NCBI GenBank assembly: GCA_963798745.1
Contig: CAWCUF010000001.1
Span: 434,001-498,000, forward strand
Length of the DNA: 64,000 nucleotides
Source: Prado023 sp963798745
GTDB lineage: Bacteria > Actinomycetota > Actinomycetes > S36-B12 > CAIYMF01
Direction: 5' to 3'
The position numbers were made by a program, and so were the translations under genes. The notes beneath the pieces were generated by a model. It was given only the letters and a program-made list of their open reading frames with translations, had not been told where the DNA came from and made no database searches. Position 1 is the first letter of the stretch. Each line of letters begins with the position of its first letter. Of this stretch, positions 6,249 through 14,965 are shown in pieces.

Positions 6249-8528
6249 GTGGGTGTTCGTGCGCGTATGACGACCGTGGCGCTGATGGGGGTGGCCCTGT
6301 TGGCCTCCACGCTGGGCACGATGGTGCCGGCGACGGCAGCGCAGGGCGCGCTAGCCCCGGCGTCGGGGCCGGCGGGCACCCTCACGTGCGTGACCGCCCC
6401 ACCCGGGCCCGCGGTCCAGACGATGATGGACACGCCGGTGTACGGCAACGTCCGCTGCACGCACTCCGCGGGGCTTGCGGTCGCCTACGCCGTGGCCCCG
6501 TTCGTGGCCAATGTGACCGGGCCGTTCAACGGCAAGCTCTACCTGGACCGCTCCAACGGCAACTTCCGCTACAGCCCCGGGTACTACCCGCCCGACGAGA
6601 AGGGCAAGCAGGACCGCCTGCCCGAGTACACCGGGTCGGACCTGTTCACGGTGGTGGCGACCGCCTCGGATGGCGCCCGGACGAGCACCGTGGTGAACAT
6701 CGCGATCAACCCACCGCCGCGGTCCTGCAGCGCGAGGTTCGCACCGAGCACGCGCACGATGTTCAACGACCCCACCGGTTCCAGCGCCCAGCAGTACCAG
6801 ATGCTGCGCTACCTGATCCAGATGATCGACTGCACACCCCGGGTCAACCCCGACGGGACCCAGGCCTCGATCAAGTTCAGCTTCTACTCCCTGAGCTACG
6901 CGCCGGTGCAGGCCGCGCTGACCGCGGCCGCCAAGCGGGGCGTCTCGGTGCAGGCGCTGTCCAACAGCCATGCCGACAAGTACGACTCCTGGCAGCAGTT
7001 GGCGCGATCGCTGGGTTCGGACACGAAGGCCGCCAGCTTCGCCACGACGTGCTGGTCGGGCTGCCTGACCCCCAGGACGGCGCCGACCCCCGGCGGGCCC
7101 ACCGCGTGGTACGACGCGGATGCGACCAGCCTGACCTCGAACACCGTGGTCTTCTCGAACCGCTCGCTGCGCGGCGCCCAGCCGATCGTCAACTACGTCT
7201 GGGACTTCGGCGACGGGACGCGGGTCTCCGGCGCGGGACCGGTCACCCACACCTACCGCAAGCCCGGGACCTACAAGACCACCCTCACGGTCACCGACTC
7301 GGCTGGGGTGAGCCACACCACGCGCGGTGAGAAGACCCTGCCCGACAGCCTGGAGCCGGAGTACCCGTCCCTGCACTCCAAGATCTACCTGTTCTCCACC
7401 GTGGGAACGGGGGCTCGGCAGCGCCAGTGGGTCAGCGCCTACAGCTCGGGCAACCCGACCTACTACCAGTCGCGCAAGGGGTTCAACAACCTCAACATCG
7501 CGGTCGGGGACAAGGCGCTCTACGACATCTTCCGCAACTACCACGCCGACCTGGCGGCAGGTTCGCGCGGCGAGTTGATCACCCCCAACTACTTCCGCAC
7601 GTTCAACTCCAAAGGCAACGCCGCGACCGGGGCGAAGCCCACGACCGTGCACTTCGGGCCGCAGACCTCCGGGGACATCAACCGCGACATCCTCAAGTCG
7701 GTGAAGTGCAAGTACAAGTACAAGGGCAAGTGGACGCGGACGGCCATCCGGGTCTCGATGTTCGTGTTCACCCGCAAGGGAGTGGCCGCGGACCTGTGGA
7801 AGATGGCCATGCAGAAGGGCTGCAAGATCGAGATCGTCTACACCCAGATGAGCCAGCGGGTGAAGGGGCCGAACGGGCGGTGGGTGAAGAAGGCCGATGG
7901 GGAGCCGACCGGCTACGGCGTGGCGGACTGCCTGTCGACGCCGCCCACGAAGGTGGTGGTCACCAAGGCCAGGCGGGGCAAGCCTGCCAAGCGCAAGATC
8001 AAGAAGAACTCGCTGAACGGCCCGGATGGCTACTGCAGCGGGGGCACGTTGCGTGGCTATGTGCCAGTGACCTCCTCGGGCGTCTGGCTCAATCGCAAGA
8101 GCCCCTACGGTGGCGGGTCGCTGACCGTGCGGATGTCCTGCCCGGTTGCGCCCAAGTACGACCCGGTGAAGAAGGTCTGGGCCGTCACCTGCATCCGCAA
8201 CGACATCTTCACCCACAACAAGACGATGCTCGTCAACGGCTGGGTCCGCGGCAAGAAGCAGAAGTACGTGATGTCCGGCTCGTCGAACTTCTCCTCACCA
8301 GGGCTGCGAGCCTCCGACGAGGTGATCACCGAGATCCAGGGCGCGACCGCCCTCTACAAGCAGTACAAGAAGAACTACGACTACCTGAAGAAGGTCGTGG
8401 CGAAGAACAGCATCAAGAAGAAGAAGTCGAAGAAGCGTTCGACCAAGACGTTCATGCTGCAACTGTCGGGTTCCCAGCAGCTCGACGTGCGCGGCATGAC
8501 CGACGAGCAACTGCGCGGCCAGGCCTAG
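6249..8528 (+). CDS. Secreted phospholipase-D-like protein with a PKD domain insertion
   Basis: About 759 residues. A Tat/Sec-like signal (basic start, hydrophobic core, ATAAQG cleavage region near residue 32) implies export. An immunoglobulin-like N-terminal region (about 45-160) precedes a PLD-type catalytic fold: the first degenerate HKD motif is LHSKIYLF (about 374-381) and the second is THNKTML followed by SGSSNFS (about 655-685). A PKD domain (about 285-365, WDFGDGT and HTYRKPGTYKTTLTV) is inserted just before the first HKD. PLD-family enzymes cleave or transfer phosphodiesters; the substrate is unknown. Start GTG 6249 is chosen because GGGAGGAG lies 8 nt upstream; GTG 6222 is the alternative. 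The C-terminal third is unusually Lys-rich. Confidence 0.8.
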   Translation: MGVRARMTTVALMGVALLASTLGTMVPATAAQGALAPASGPAGTLTCVTAPPGPAVQTMMDTPVYGNVRCTHSAGLAVAYAVAPFVANVTGPFNGKLYLDRSNGNFRYSPGYYPPDEKGKQDRLPEYTGSDLFTVVATASDGARTSTVVNIAINPPPRSCSARFAPSTRTMFNDPTGSSAQQYQMLRYLIQMIDCTPRVNPDGTQASIKFSFYSLSYAPVQAALTAAAKRGVSVQALSNSHADKYDSWQQLARSLGSDTKAASFATTCWSGCLTPRTAPTPGGPTAWYDADATSLTSNTVVFSNRSLRGAQPIVNYVWDFGDGTRVSGAGPVTHTYRKPGTYKTTLTVTDSAGVSHTTRGEKTLPDSLEPEYPSLHSKIYLFSTVGTGARQRQWVSAYSSGNPTYYQSRKGFNNLNIAVGDKALYDIFRNYHADLAAGSRGELITPNYFRTFNSKGNAATGAKPTTVHFGPQTSGDINRDILKSVKCKYKYKGKWTRTAIRVSMFVFTRKGVAADLWKMAMQKGCKIEIVYTQMSQRVKGPNGRWVKKADGEPTGYGVADCLSTPPTKVVVTKARRGKPAKRKIKKNSLNGPDGYCSGGTLRGYVPVTSSGVWLNRKSPYGGGSLTVRMSCPVAPKYDPVKKVWAVTCIRNDIFTHNKTMLVNGWVRGKKQKYVMSGSSNFSSPGLRASDEVITEIQGATALYKQYKKNYDYLKKVVAKNSIKKKKSKKRSTKTFMLQLSGSQQLDVRGMTDEQLRGQA

Positions 8529-8542
8529 GCGCAGGGCCGGGT

Positions 8543-8570
8543 CGGCACTGAACCCGCAGGTTCGGCGCCG
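8543..8570. terminator. Hairpin between two convergent genes
   Basis: CGGCACTGAACC (8543-8554) pairs with GGTTCGGCGCCG (8559-8570), allowing two G-U pairs, around a 4-nt loop. It lies 14 bp after the PLD gene stop and before the stop of the convergent amidase gene, a sensible place for a bidirectional terminator. There is no clear T-tract, which is common in high-GC actinobacteria. Confidence 0.4.
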
Positions 8571-8601
8571 AGAGACCCCGGGTGACCGCCCGCCGACCGG
8601 C

Positions 8602-9714
8602 TCAGTCCTCGGCGGGCGGGGCGAAGAACCGGATGAGGGCCGCGGTGATCGCGCGGGCCATCTGGTCGCGCCCGGCGGGGTCGTCCAGGCGGGCGGCGTC
8701 CTCGGGATTGGTCAAGTAGCCCAGATCGAGGTGCACCGCCGGCATCCGGGTCAGTCGCAGCAACTCCCAGGTCTTGGGATGCGCCCTGCAACTGGTCGCC
8801 GTGCTGCGCACCCCCAGCTCCTCGAGCAGCAACTCGGCCAGGGCCAGGCCTGCGACCGAGCTGGTGCGTCCGCCCAGCGTGCCGAAGTAGAACGCGGCCA
8901 ACCCATTGGCCTGCGGGTTCGGGTGGGCGTCGCAGTGCAGGGAGATCACCGCATCGGCACCGACCTCGTTGGCGATCGCGGCGCGCTGCGACTCGTCGAA
9001 GGAGGTGTGACCGGACCGGGCCGGCCCGGTCACCAGCACTGTCGTGCCCAGGGCGGCCAACCGACCCTCGACCCGAGCCGCGATATCGGCTGCGATGTCC
9101 TGCTCGGACAGACCGCCCCCCCGGTGACCACGCTGCAGATGGTCGGGGCCCGCGTCGATGAGCACGACCTTGTGGGTCACGCCCGTGCGGAGCACGTCGA
9201 AGGCCTGTTGTTCGCGCAGGATGGTGGAGGCCCCGCCACTGACCGTGCGGGTCAGCCTGGCCAGGGCGCGAAACGTGTCCGGCCCGGCCGTGCCGTCGGT
9301 GGGTAGGCCCGTGTTGAGTTGGAACTCGCGCACCGCGTGATCGGTGTGCCGGCCGAAGATGCCGTCTGGGCGGCCCGGGGAGAAGCCCAAGCCGGTCAGC
9401 CGCTCCTGGAGCGCCAGCACGTCGTCACCGACCATCGGATGACCGGGCAGGAAGGTCAGCATCCGATCGCCGACGCGCCAGCGGGCCTCCTCCAGCCTGC
9501 GGAAGGTCTGCGGGCCGACGACACCATCCATGGCGATGCCACGCTCCTGCTGGAACTGCCGGACCGCACGGTCCAGGTCGGCGTCGAAGGCCTCACCACG
9601 CCCATCGGCGAGCAGGCCGAGCCGATGCAGCCGAGCGCGCACCTCGCCGACCATGGGGCCGGTGTCCCCGAGCCGGCAGGTGGGACCAGTCGGTGGCTGA
9701 AATCGGTCCTTCAC
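8602..9714 (-). CDS. cwlM: CwlM-like peptidoglycan-binding amidase-fold protein, probably catalytically impaired
   Basis: A 370-residue protein with two peptidoglycan-binding type 1 domains (about 10-75 and 85-150) and an N-acetylmuramoyl-L-alanine amidase type 3 fold (about 175-365). It directly follows trxA, as mycobacterial cwlM does. In mycobacteria CwlM is a PknB substrate that stimulates MurA rather than cutting the wall. Here the first zinc motif is altered (IDAGPDH where active enzymes have a DPGHGG-like motif), SLHCDAH keeps one histidine, and the catalytic glutamate position reads VHLDLGYLTNPE, with Asp. The protein stops soon after the amidase fold. Start GTG 9714 is 14 nt after the trxA stop and immediately precedes domain 1. 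Confidence 0.85.
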   Translation of the reverse strand: MKDRFQPPTGPTCRLGDTGPMVGEVRARLHRLGLLADGRGEAFDADLDRAVRQFQQERGIAMDGVVGPQTFRRLEEARWRVGDRMLTFLPGHPMVGDDVLALQERLTGLGFSPGRPDGIFGRHTDHAVREFQLNTGLPTDGTAGPDTFRALARLTRTVSGGASTILREQQAFDVLRTGVTHKVVLIDAGPDHLQRGHRGGGLSEQDIAADIAARVEGRLAALGTTVLVTGPARSGHTSFDESQRAAIANEVGADAVISLHCDAHPNPQANGLAAFYFGTLGGRTSSVAGLALAELLLEELGVRSTATSCRAHPKTWELLRLTRMPAVHLDLGYLTNPEDAARLDDPAGRDQMARAITAALIRFFAPPAED

Positions 9715-9727
9715 GAACTGCTGCGGA

Positions 9728-10048
9728 TCACAGGTAGTCGGCGAGGTCCTTGAGAAGGGCCGCCTTGGGCTTGGCGCCGATGATCTGCTTGACGACCTGG
9801 CCACCCTGGAAGACATTGAGCGTCGGGATGGACACGATCCCGTACGAGGCTGCCGTCTGCGGGTTCTCGTCGACGTTGAGCTTGGCGATCGTGATCTTGT
9901 CCCCGTGGGTCTTGGCGATCTCCTCGAGGATCGGGGCAACCATCCGGCACGGACCGCACCACACGGCCCAGTAGTCCACCAGGACGGGCTTGTCGGACAT
10001 CAGCACGTCGTCAGCGAAACTGGCATCGGTCACGGTGATCAGGGCCAT
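9728..10048 (-). CDS. trxA: Thioredoxin
   Basis: A 106-residue thioredoxin, the small dithiol carrier that reduces cytosolic disulfides and is recycled by the reductase encoded next door. The active site WCGPC is at residues 30-34 in the context VDYWAVWCGPCRMVAP, and the cis-proline loop is SIPTLNVFQGG. Length is standard. The ATG is preceded by AAGGAG. It lies 28 nt downstream of trxB and upstream of cwlM on the same strand, the conserved trxB-trxA-cwlM cluster, so co-transcription is likely. Confidence 0.97.
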   Translation of the reverse strand: MALITVTDASFADDVLMSDKPVLVDYWAVWCGPCRMVAPILEEIAKTHGDKITIAKLNVDENPQTAASYGIVSIPTLNVFQGGQVVKQIIGAKPKAALLKDLADYL

Positions 10049-10076
10049 CGGGTCTCCTTGGGTCGGCTGGGCAATC

Positions 10077-11054
10077 CTACCGGCCGGCGGCTGCCGCGCT
10101 GAGCAAGTGCTCGCGTGCGGCCAGGAACCGCTCGGCATCCAGGGCGGCGGCGCATCCACTGCCGGCGGCGGTGATCGCCTGCCGGTAGGTGTGGTCCACC
10201 AGGTCCCCAGCCGCGAATACCCCGGGCAGGGGCACACCCAGGGACAGCACCTGCGTGCTGCGGCCCTCGACGAGCACATATCCGGCCCCGTCGGTGTCGA
10301 TCTGGTCGCGCACGAGTTCGGAGCGCGGGTCGTGACCGATGGCGATGAACAGGCCGGTCACGGGCAGGTCGCTGGTGGTACCGGTCACCAGGTCGGTCAG
10401 GGTGATCGAGGACACCTTGTCCGCGCCGTTGATCGCGGTGACTGCGCTGTTCCAGGCGAACCTCAACTTGGGGTTGGCCATGGCCCGCTCGGCCATGATC
10501 GCACTGGCGCGCAGTTCGTCGCGGCGGTGGATGACCGTCACCGTCTCGGCGAACTTGGTCAGGAAGGTCGCCTCCTCGATGGCCGAGTCGCCCCCACCGA
10601 CCACGGCGATGTCCTGGCCACGGAAGAAGAACCCGTCGCAGGTCGCACACCAGGAGACCCCATGACCCGACAGGCGCTTCTCGTCGGGTAGGCCGAGCTC
10701 CCGGTACCCGGAGCCCATGGCCAGCACCACGCTGTGCGCGTGATGCTCGACCCCCTCGCCGTCGACGACGACCTTGACATCCCCGGCCAGGGACAGCGAC
10801 GTCACGTCATCGGTCACCATCTCGGCGCCGAAGCGCTCGGCCTGGCTACGCATGTTGTCCATCAGGTCCGGGCCCATGATCCCCTGCGGGAACCCGGGGA
10901 AGTTCTCGACCTCCGTGGTGTTCATCAGCGCGCCGCCGGCAGTCACCGCACCCTCGAAGACCAGTGGCCGCAGCGCAGCCCGGGCGGCGTACACCGCAGC
11001 GGTGTAGCCGGCAGGGCCGGAGCCCACGATGATCAGGCCTCGAACGTCACTCAT
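10077..11054 (-). CDS. trxB: Thioredoxin reductase
   Basis: A 325-residue FAD/NADPH-dependent reductase that transfers electrons from NADPH to thioredoxin. The FAD-binding motif GSGPAGYTAA is at residues 11-20, the redox-active CATC at 136-139, the NADPH motif VVGGGDSAIEEA follows, and the C-terminal FAD motif FAAGDLVDHTYRQAITAAGSG is intact. Length fits the low-molecular-weight class. GAGGAGCT provides the ribosome site. It is the first gene of the trxB-trxA-cwlM unit; the upstream 80 bp separate it from the pseudokinase gene. Confidence 0.97.
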   Translation of the reverse strand: MSDVRGLIIVGSGPAGYTAAVYAARAALRPLVFEGAVTAGGALMNTTEVENFPGFPQGIMGPDLMDNMRSQAERFGAEMVTDDVTSLSLAGDVKVVVDGEGVEHHAHSVVLAMGSGYRELGLPDEKRLSGHGVSWCATCDGFFFRGQDIAVVGGGDSAIEEATFLTKFAETVTVIHRRDELRASAIMAERAMANPKLRFAWNSAVTAINGADKVSSITLTDLVTGTTSDLPVTGLFIAIGHDPRSELVRDQIDTDGAGYVLVEGRSTQVLSLGVPLPGVFAAGDLVDHTYRQAITAAGSGCAAALDAERFLAAREHLLSAAAAGR

Positions 11055-11134
11055 GCAGGTCAGCTCCTCGGTGTCATGGACGCCAACATCCTAGGCACGC
11101 CTGGGATTCCCCGATCGAGCGCGTGGCGCCTGGG

Positions 11135-12556
11135 TCAGCTGGTGACCTCGACCTCGCGGATGCCGCCGCGCCAGCCACCGTCGACCGGGGGCAGGCCGGT
11201 CATCCAGACCAGGACGTAGCGCGCCGAGGTGGGGTCGGCGGCCTTGAGCCGGACCTCCTCGCCGGCCTCAGTGGCCTGGGCCATGAGGTCGTAGTCCTGG
11301 GGGTTGAGTCCCTCGTCGTTGCTGGTCAGCACCTGAAGGTCAGTTCCGTTGCCGACCAGGTCCAGGGAGACCGCCCCGATCGTGCGCGGAGCGCCCAGGT
11401 CCAGCAACAGCCCCACCCCGGGCTTGTCCAGGCTCTTGTTGTAGTAGGTGACCGTGCGCCAGGCCGTGTTGCGGTCCCCATCGAAGGCGAACTCCACCCG
11501 ACCCGGATTCTCCTCACCGTTGCCCAAGGGATCGAAGTCGCGGCCGGCGACGATGCGGTAGGTCACTGTCTCGGGCTTCTTCGAGGGCTCGGAGGTCGGT
11601 GAGGCCGAGGGTGCGACGGGCGCCGGCTGCTGCGGGGCCGCGGCCGTGTCCTGGGACAGAATCCGCCACCCTCCCCAGCCCAGACCCAGGACGAGGATCA
11701 GCACGCCCACCCCGGCAGCCACCCGGGCCGAGGTGGCAGAGCGGGCCGGGGACGCCCCGGTCAGTGGACGACGCTCCCCGGTGAGGTCGGTCAGGCTGGC
11801 CCCCAACACCTCGCGCGCCTGCCCAGCCCCGGCCAACGGCGGTCGGCCCTTCGGGGCAGCCACGCCCAGCACGGTGCGGGCGCAGAAGTCATCCAGGGCC
11901 TCAGGGACATCGGCCAGGATGCGCGAGGGTGGTGGGGTGTGCTCGCCCACCACCGGCGCGCCGGGCACGCCCTCCACCTCACCGCCGGGCCACCGCGCCG
12001 TCAGGCAGGCGTAGAGGATGGACCCGATGCCGTGCAGGTCAGCGGCCACCGGATCATCTCCGGCCGCAGGCTCGATCCCAGCCAGCACAGCGTCGATGCC
12101 CAGCCCGGTGACCCGCACCTCGCCGTCGTGGCAGATCAGGATGTTGGAGGGACGCAGCAGCCCATGGGCGATCCCCTGGGCATGCGCGGACTCCAGCGCA
12201 CCCGCCACCTCGAAGGCGATCCGGGCTGCCTCGGCCGGTGGCATCGGGCTGGTCAGGTGGTGGCCGAGGACCTCACCGACCGCCCACTCGGTCACGATGA
12301 CGAACAGGTCGTCGGCGACGAACAGGTCCAGGACCCGTACGATGCGCCGGTCGTCCACGGTTGCGGCCGTTCGGGTGGATTGCTCCAGGTCGCTGATCAG
12401 GTCCTCGTCGGCAGGGACCAGCCAGAGGCCCACCTCTCGGTTCAGCGTGCCGTCCATGGCCCGCCAGATCTGGACCCCGTGGCGCTCCTCGACGAGGTCG
12501 TTCAGGGTGAACCGACCGATCTGGCGGTTCGCCGTCACCTGACCCTGGTCGTCCAC
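11135..12556 (-). CDS. Membrane-anchored pseudokinase with extracellular discoidin-like domain
   Basis: About 473 residues: a kinase-like fold (about 12-260), one membrane segment (about 283-303, VAAGVGVLILVLGLGWGGW), a Pro/Ser linker and a C-terminal extracellular F5/8-type-like domain (about 335-473). Catalytic residues are missing: HGLLRPSN replaces HRDLKPxN and VTGLGID replaces the DFG motif, so it is a pseudokinase. This matches the C-terminal half of mycobacterial MviN (Rv3910), where a pseudokinase phosphorylated by PknB recruits FhaA to regulate MurJ; here it is a separate gene. GTG 12556 is chosen because TAGGCT lies 7 nt upstream (leaderless); GTG 12586 is an alternative. Confidence 0.8.
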   Translation of the reverse strand: MDDQGQVTANRQIGRFTLNDLVEERHGVQIWRAMDGTLNREVGLWLVPADEDLISDLEQSTRTAATVDDRRIVRVLDLFVADDLFVIVTEWAVGEVLGHHLTSPMPPAEAARIAFEVAGALESAHAQGIAHGLLRPSNILICHDGEVRVTGLGIDAVLAGIEPAAGDDPVAADLHGIGSILYACLTARWPGGEVEGVPGAPVVGEHTPPPSRILADVPEALDDFCARTVLGVAAPKGRPPLAGAGQAREVLGASLTDLTGERRPLTGASPARSATSARVAAGVGVLILVLGLGWGGWRILSQDTAAAPQQPAPVAPSASPTSEPSKKPETVTYRIVAGRDFDPLGNGEENPGRVEFAFDGDRNTAWRTVTYYNKSLDKPGVGLLLDLGAPRTIGAVSLDLVGNGTDLQVLTSNDEGLNPQDYDLMAQATEAGEEVRLKAADPTSARYVLVWMTGLPPVDGGWRGGIREVEVTS

Positions 12557-12673
12557 GTCAGGAAGCCTAAGCCACGATCGGGCCACCTACGCGGGGGCGT
12601 GCCGGGGCCGTGGCCCTGCGTCGGGATCGGCCGCGGGTCAAGACCGGGTGCTGAGGTGTCGATTGTGGGGAAC

Positions 12674-13075
12674 ATGCGAAGGCGCATTCCAGGGCATGGC
12701 GATCGGGGTGGGATCGTGCTCGGCTGGCTGCTGCGCCTGTCGGCGGCGCTGGTCGTCCTGGGCATCCTGGCCTTCGACGTGTTCTCGCTGGCCTACACGA
12801 ATGTCACGACCGTCGACGACGCGGGAATCGTGGCCGGCACCGGAGCCCAGGTCCTGCTGGCAGATCCTCGCGACGCCAAGGGGGCGCAGGGCGAGTCGAT
12901 GGCCCGGGCCGAGCAGCTGGGCGTGCAGCTGCGGTCCCGGGACTGGTGGGTCGACGAGTCCGGGGAGGTGCACGTGACGGTCAGCCGGGATGCGCGCACC
13001 GTCGCCCTGCAGCACGTGCCGCAGCTGCGCAAGTACCTGACTGTCCGGGCGGTGGGGACCGCGCCCAGCGCCTGA
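12674..13075 (+). CDS. Single-pass membrane or secreted protein, unknown
   Basis: A 133-residue protein with a basic start, one long hydrophobic segment (about residues 14-38, GGIVLGWLLRLSAALVVLGIL) and a soluble remainder. It is divergent from the pseudokinase and convergent with murJ, on the opposite strand to its neighbours. The hydrophobic start followed by an extracellular part slightly recalls TadE-like pilus or secreted proteins, but no motif confirms this. GATTGT lies 7 nt before the ATG, again consistent with a leaderless start. Composition and codon use look native. Confidence 0.55.
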   Translation: MRRRIPGHGDRGGIVLGWLLRLSAALVVLGILAFDVFSLAYTNVTTVDDAGIVAGTGAQVLLADPRDAKGAQGESMARAEQLGVQLRSRDWWVDESGEVHVTVSRDARTVALQHVPQLRKYLTVRAVGTAPSA

Positions 13076-13150
13076 GGGGCTCGGCGCACATCCCGTGCCG
13101 ACATCGTGCCCGCGTCGGGTGACCCAGGGACGTTCTGGCCATGTCCCCGG

Positions 13151-14965
13151 TCAGCGTCCCAGCTTGCGGCGGACCATCCCGACGGCCTTGCCGACCTCCT
13201 CGATGCCCAGCAGGCGAGCGGCCAGCAGGTAGGACAGCAGGCCGGCGAGGCTGGCCACGGCCATCGTCGCCAGCAGGGTCCACCGGGAGGCCCACGGGTC
13301 GACGACCAACTCCCCGACACCGCGGAACGTCGCGAGGGTCACCAGGGTCGAGGCCACTCCGGCGGCCAGCATTTCCAGCACCGCCAGCCAGGTGGCGCGC
13401 GTGTGCAGCGGCGCGGTCCGCCGGCCCAGCAACGGCCAGGCGATGGGCATCATCAACCAGTACGTCAGGCCGAAGGCCACCCCGAGGGCCGGCACCTTCA
13501 ACTCGATCGGGGCCACCTGGAACAGTCCGATCGAGAGCACGACGTTGATCGTGTTGAGTACCAGGGACAGCAGGAACGGCGTCTTCGTGTCCTCGACCGA
13601 GTACCAGCCCCGCAGCAGGATGAAGTAGATCGAGAACGGCACCAGGCCCGCGAGCATGCCGATGACCGTGAACCCGACCACCGAGGCTGACTCCCGGTCG
13701 GCAGCCCCCACCCCGAACAGCAACGATGACAGGGCCGGGGCCAGCGCGATCATCACGGCCGAGATCGGTACGGCCAGCGCGGTCACCGTGCGCATGGTGT
13801 CGGTCAGGACTCCGGCGAAGGTGTCGAATCGACGTCCTTGGGCCACCCGGCTCAACCCCGGCAGCAGGGCGGTGACCAGCGAGACGGTCACGATCGAGTG
13901 CGGCAGGAAGAAGATCAGGTAGGCCTTCTGATAGGTCGTGATCCCCGCGGCGGCCAGACCGGCCTGCTCAGCCAGCACGTTGGCGGTCGTGGCCAGTCGG
14001 CTGTGCACGATGAAGGAGACCTGGTTGGCCGCCAGCAGGCCCAGCGTCCACAGGGCCAAGCCGCCGGTCTTGCCCAGGCCCCAGCCGCGCCAGTCGAACC
14101 GGGGGCGCCAGCGGTACCCGGCCGAGCGCATGAAGGGGACCAGCAGCAGCGCCTGGGCCGCCACGGCGACCGTCGAGCCCAGGCCCAGCCAGGCGGTCTG
14201 CGCTGCGTTGAGGGTGCCGCTCTGCGCCGCTGCGGGACCGGCCACGGCCAGGAAGGACAGGAACACCCCGATGGCCACGATGTTGTTGGCGATCGGAGCG
14301 TACATCGGCGGGGAGAACCGACCGCGTGCGTTGAGGACCTGGGTGATCAGCGTGAACAGGCCGTAGAAGAACACCTGCGGCAGGCAGAACCGGGCGAAGG
14401 CCACCGCCAGCGACATCTGCTCGGCGGTGTAGCTCGGCGAGGCGTAGATCCGGGTCAGCAGCGGGGCCAGCACCATCGCGATGGTGGTCAGCACGATCAG
14501 CAGGACCACAGTCAGGGTGATGAGCCGATCGGTGAACCCCGCTCCGCCGTCGGAGTCCTCCCGGCTGCGCCGGACCAGTTGCGGGACGAACACCGCATTC
14601 ATCGCCCCACCGACGGTGAGCACGTAGACCGTGTTGGGGATGGTGTTGCCCACCGTGAAGATGTCAGCGACCACGCCCAGGCCCAGGGCAGCGGTCATCG
14701 CGACATCGCGCAACAGCCCGGTCACCCGACTGATCACCGTGCCCACCGCCATGGCAGCGCCCTTGGAGATCAGGTCCGCCTGCTGGGGAGCCGCGGCGTG
14801 CACGGCGGCGTCGCTGGCGGCGTCCGGGTCCGGGGACCCCGTCAGGTCGGTCAGATCCGTGGGTCCGGTGTTCTCCGGAGGCTGCGCCGGGCCGGGTGTG
14901 CCCTCGCCGAAGGGCTGCTCGTCGGGGGGGTCTTGGTCGCGGTCGGGGGTGGGGTCCTCAGCCAC
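13151..14965 (-). CDS. murJ: Lipid II flippase MurJ (MviN family)
   Basis: About 604 residues: an 85-residue hydrophilic Pro/Asp-rich N-terminus, then a MOP-superfamily membrane domain with about 14 segments. Family motifs include SRVTGLLRDVAMTAALG and ADIFTVGNTIPN near the start, and TVGGAMNAVFVPQLVRR. MurJ moves lipid II across the membrane for wall synthesis. Unlike mycobacterial MviN there is no fused kinase-like domain; the protein ends after the membrane domain with a short basic tail, and the pseudokinase is encoded downstream. GTG 14965 overlaps the stop of the DUF6049 gene, implying translational coupling. Confidence 0.94.
   Translation of the reverse strand: MAEDPTPDRDQDPPDEQPFGEGTPGPAQPPENTGPTDLTDLTGSPDPDAASDAAVHAAAPQQADLISKGAAMAVGTVISRVTGLLRDVAMTAALGLGVVADIFTVGNTIPNTVYVLTVGGAMNAVFVPQLVRRSREDSDGGAGFTDRLITLTVVLLIVLTTIAMVLAPLLTRIYASPSYTAEQMSLAVAFARFCLPQVFFYGLFTLITQVLNARGRFSPPMYAPIANNIVAIGVFLSFLAVAGPAAAQSGTLNAAQTAWLGLGSTVAVAAQALLLVPFMRSAGYRWRPRFDWRGWGLGKTGGLALWTLGLLAANQVSFIVHSRLATTANVLAEQAGLAAAGITTYQKAYLIFFLPHSIVTVSLVTALLPGLSRVAQGRRFDTFAGVLTDTMRTVTALAVPISAVMIALAPALSSLLFGVGAADRESASVVGFTVIGMLAGLVPFSIYFILLRGWYSVEDTKTPFLLSLVLNTINVVLSIGLFQVAPIELKVPALGVAFGLTYWLMMPIAWPLLGRRTAPLHTRATWLAVLEMLAAGVASTLVTLATFRGVGELVVDPWASRWTLLATMAVASLAGLLSYLLAARLLGIEEVGKAVGMVRRKLGR

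Noticed and set aside
6351..8216. A long minus-strand frame opposite the PLD-like gene
   Set aside because: Composition is Arg/Gly/Val-rich and domain-free; the plus strand encodes a signal peptide, PKD and HKD motifs.
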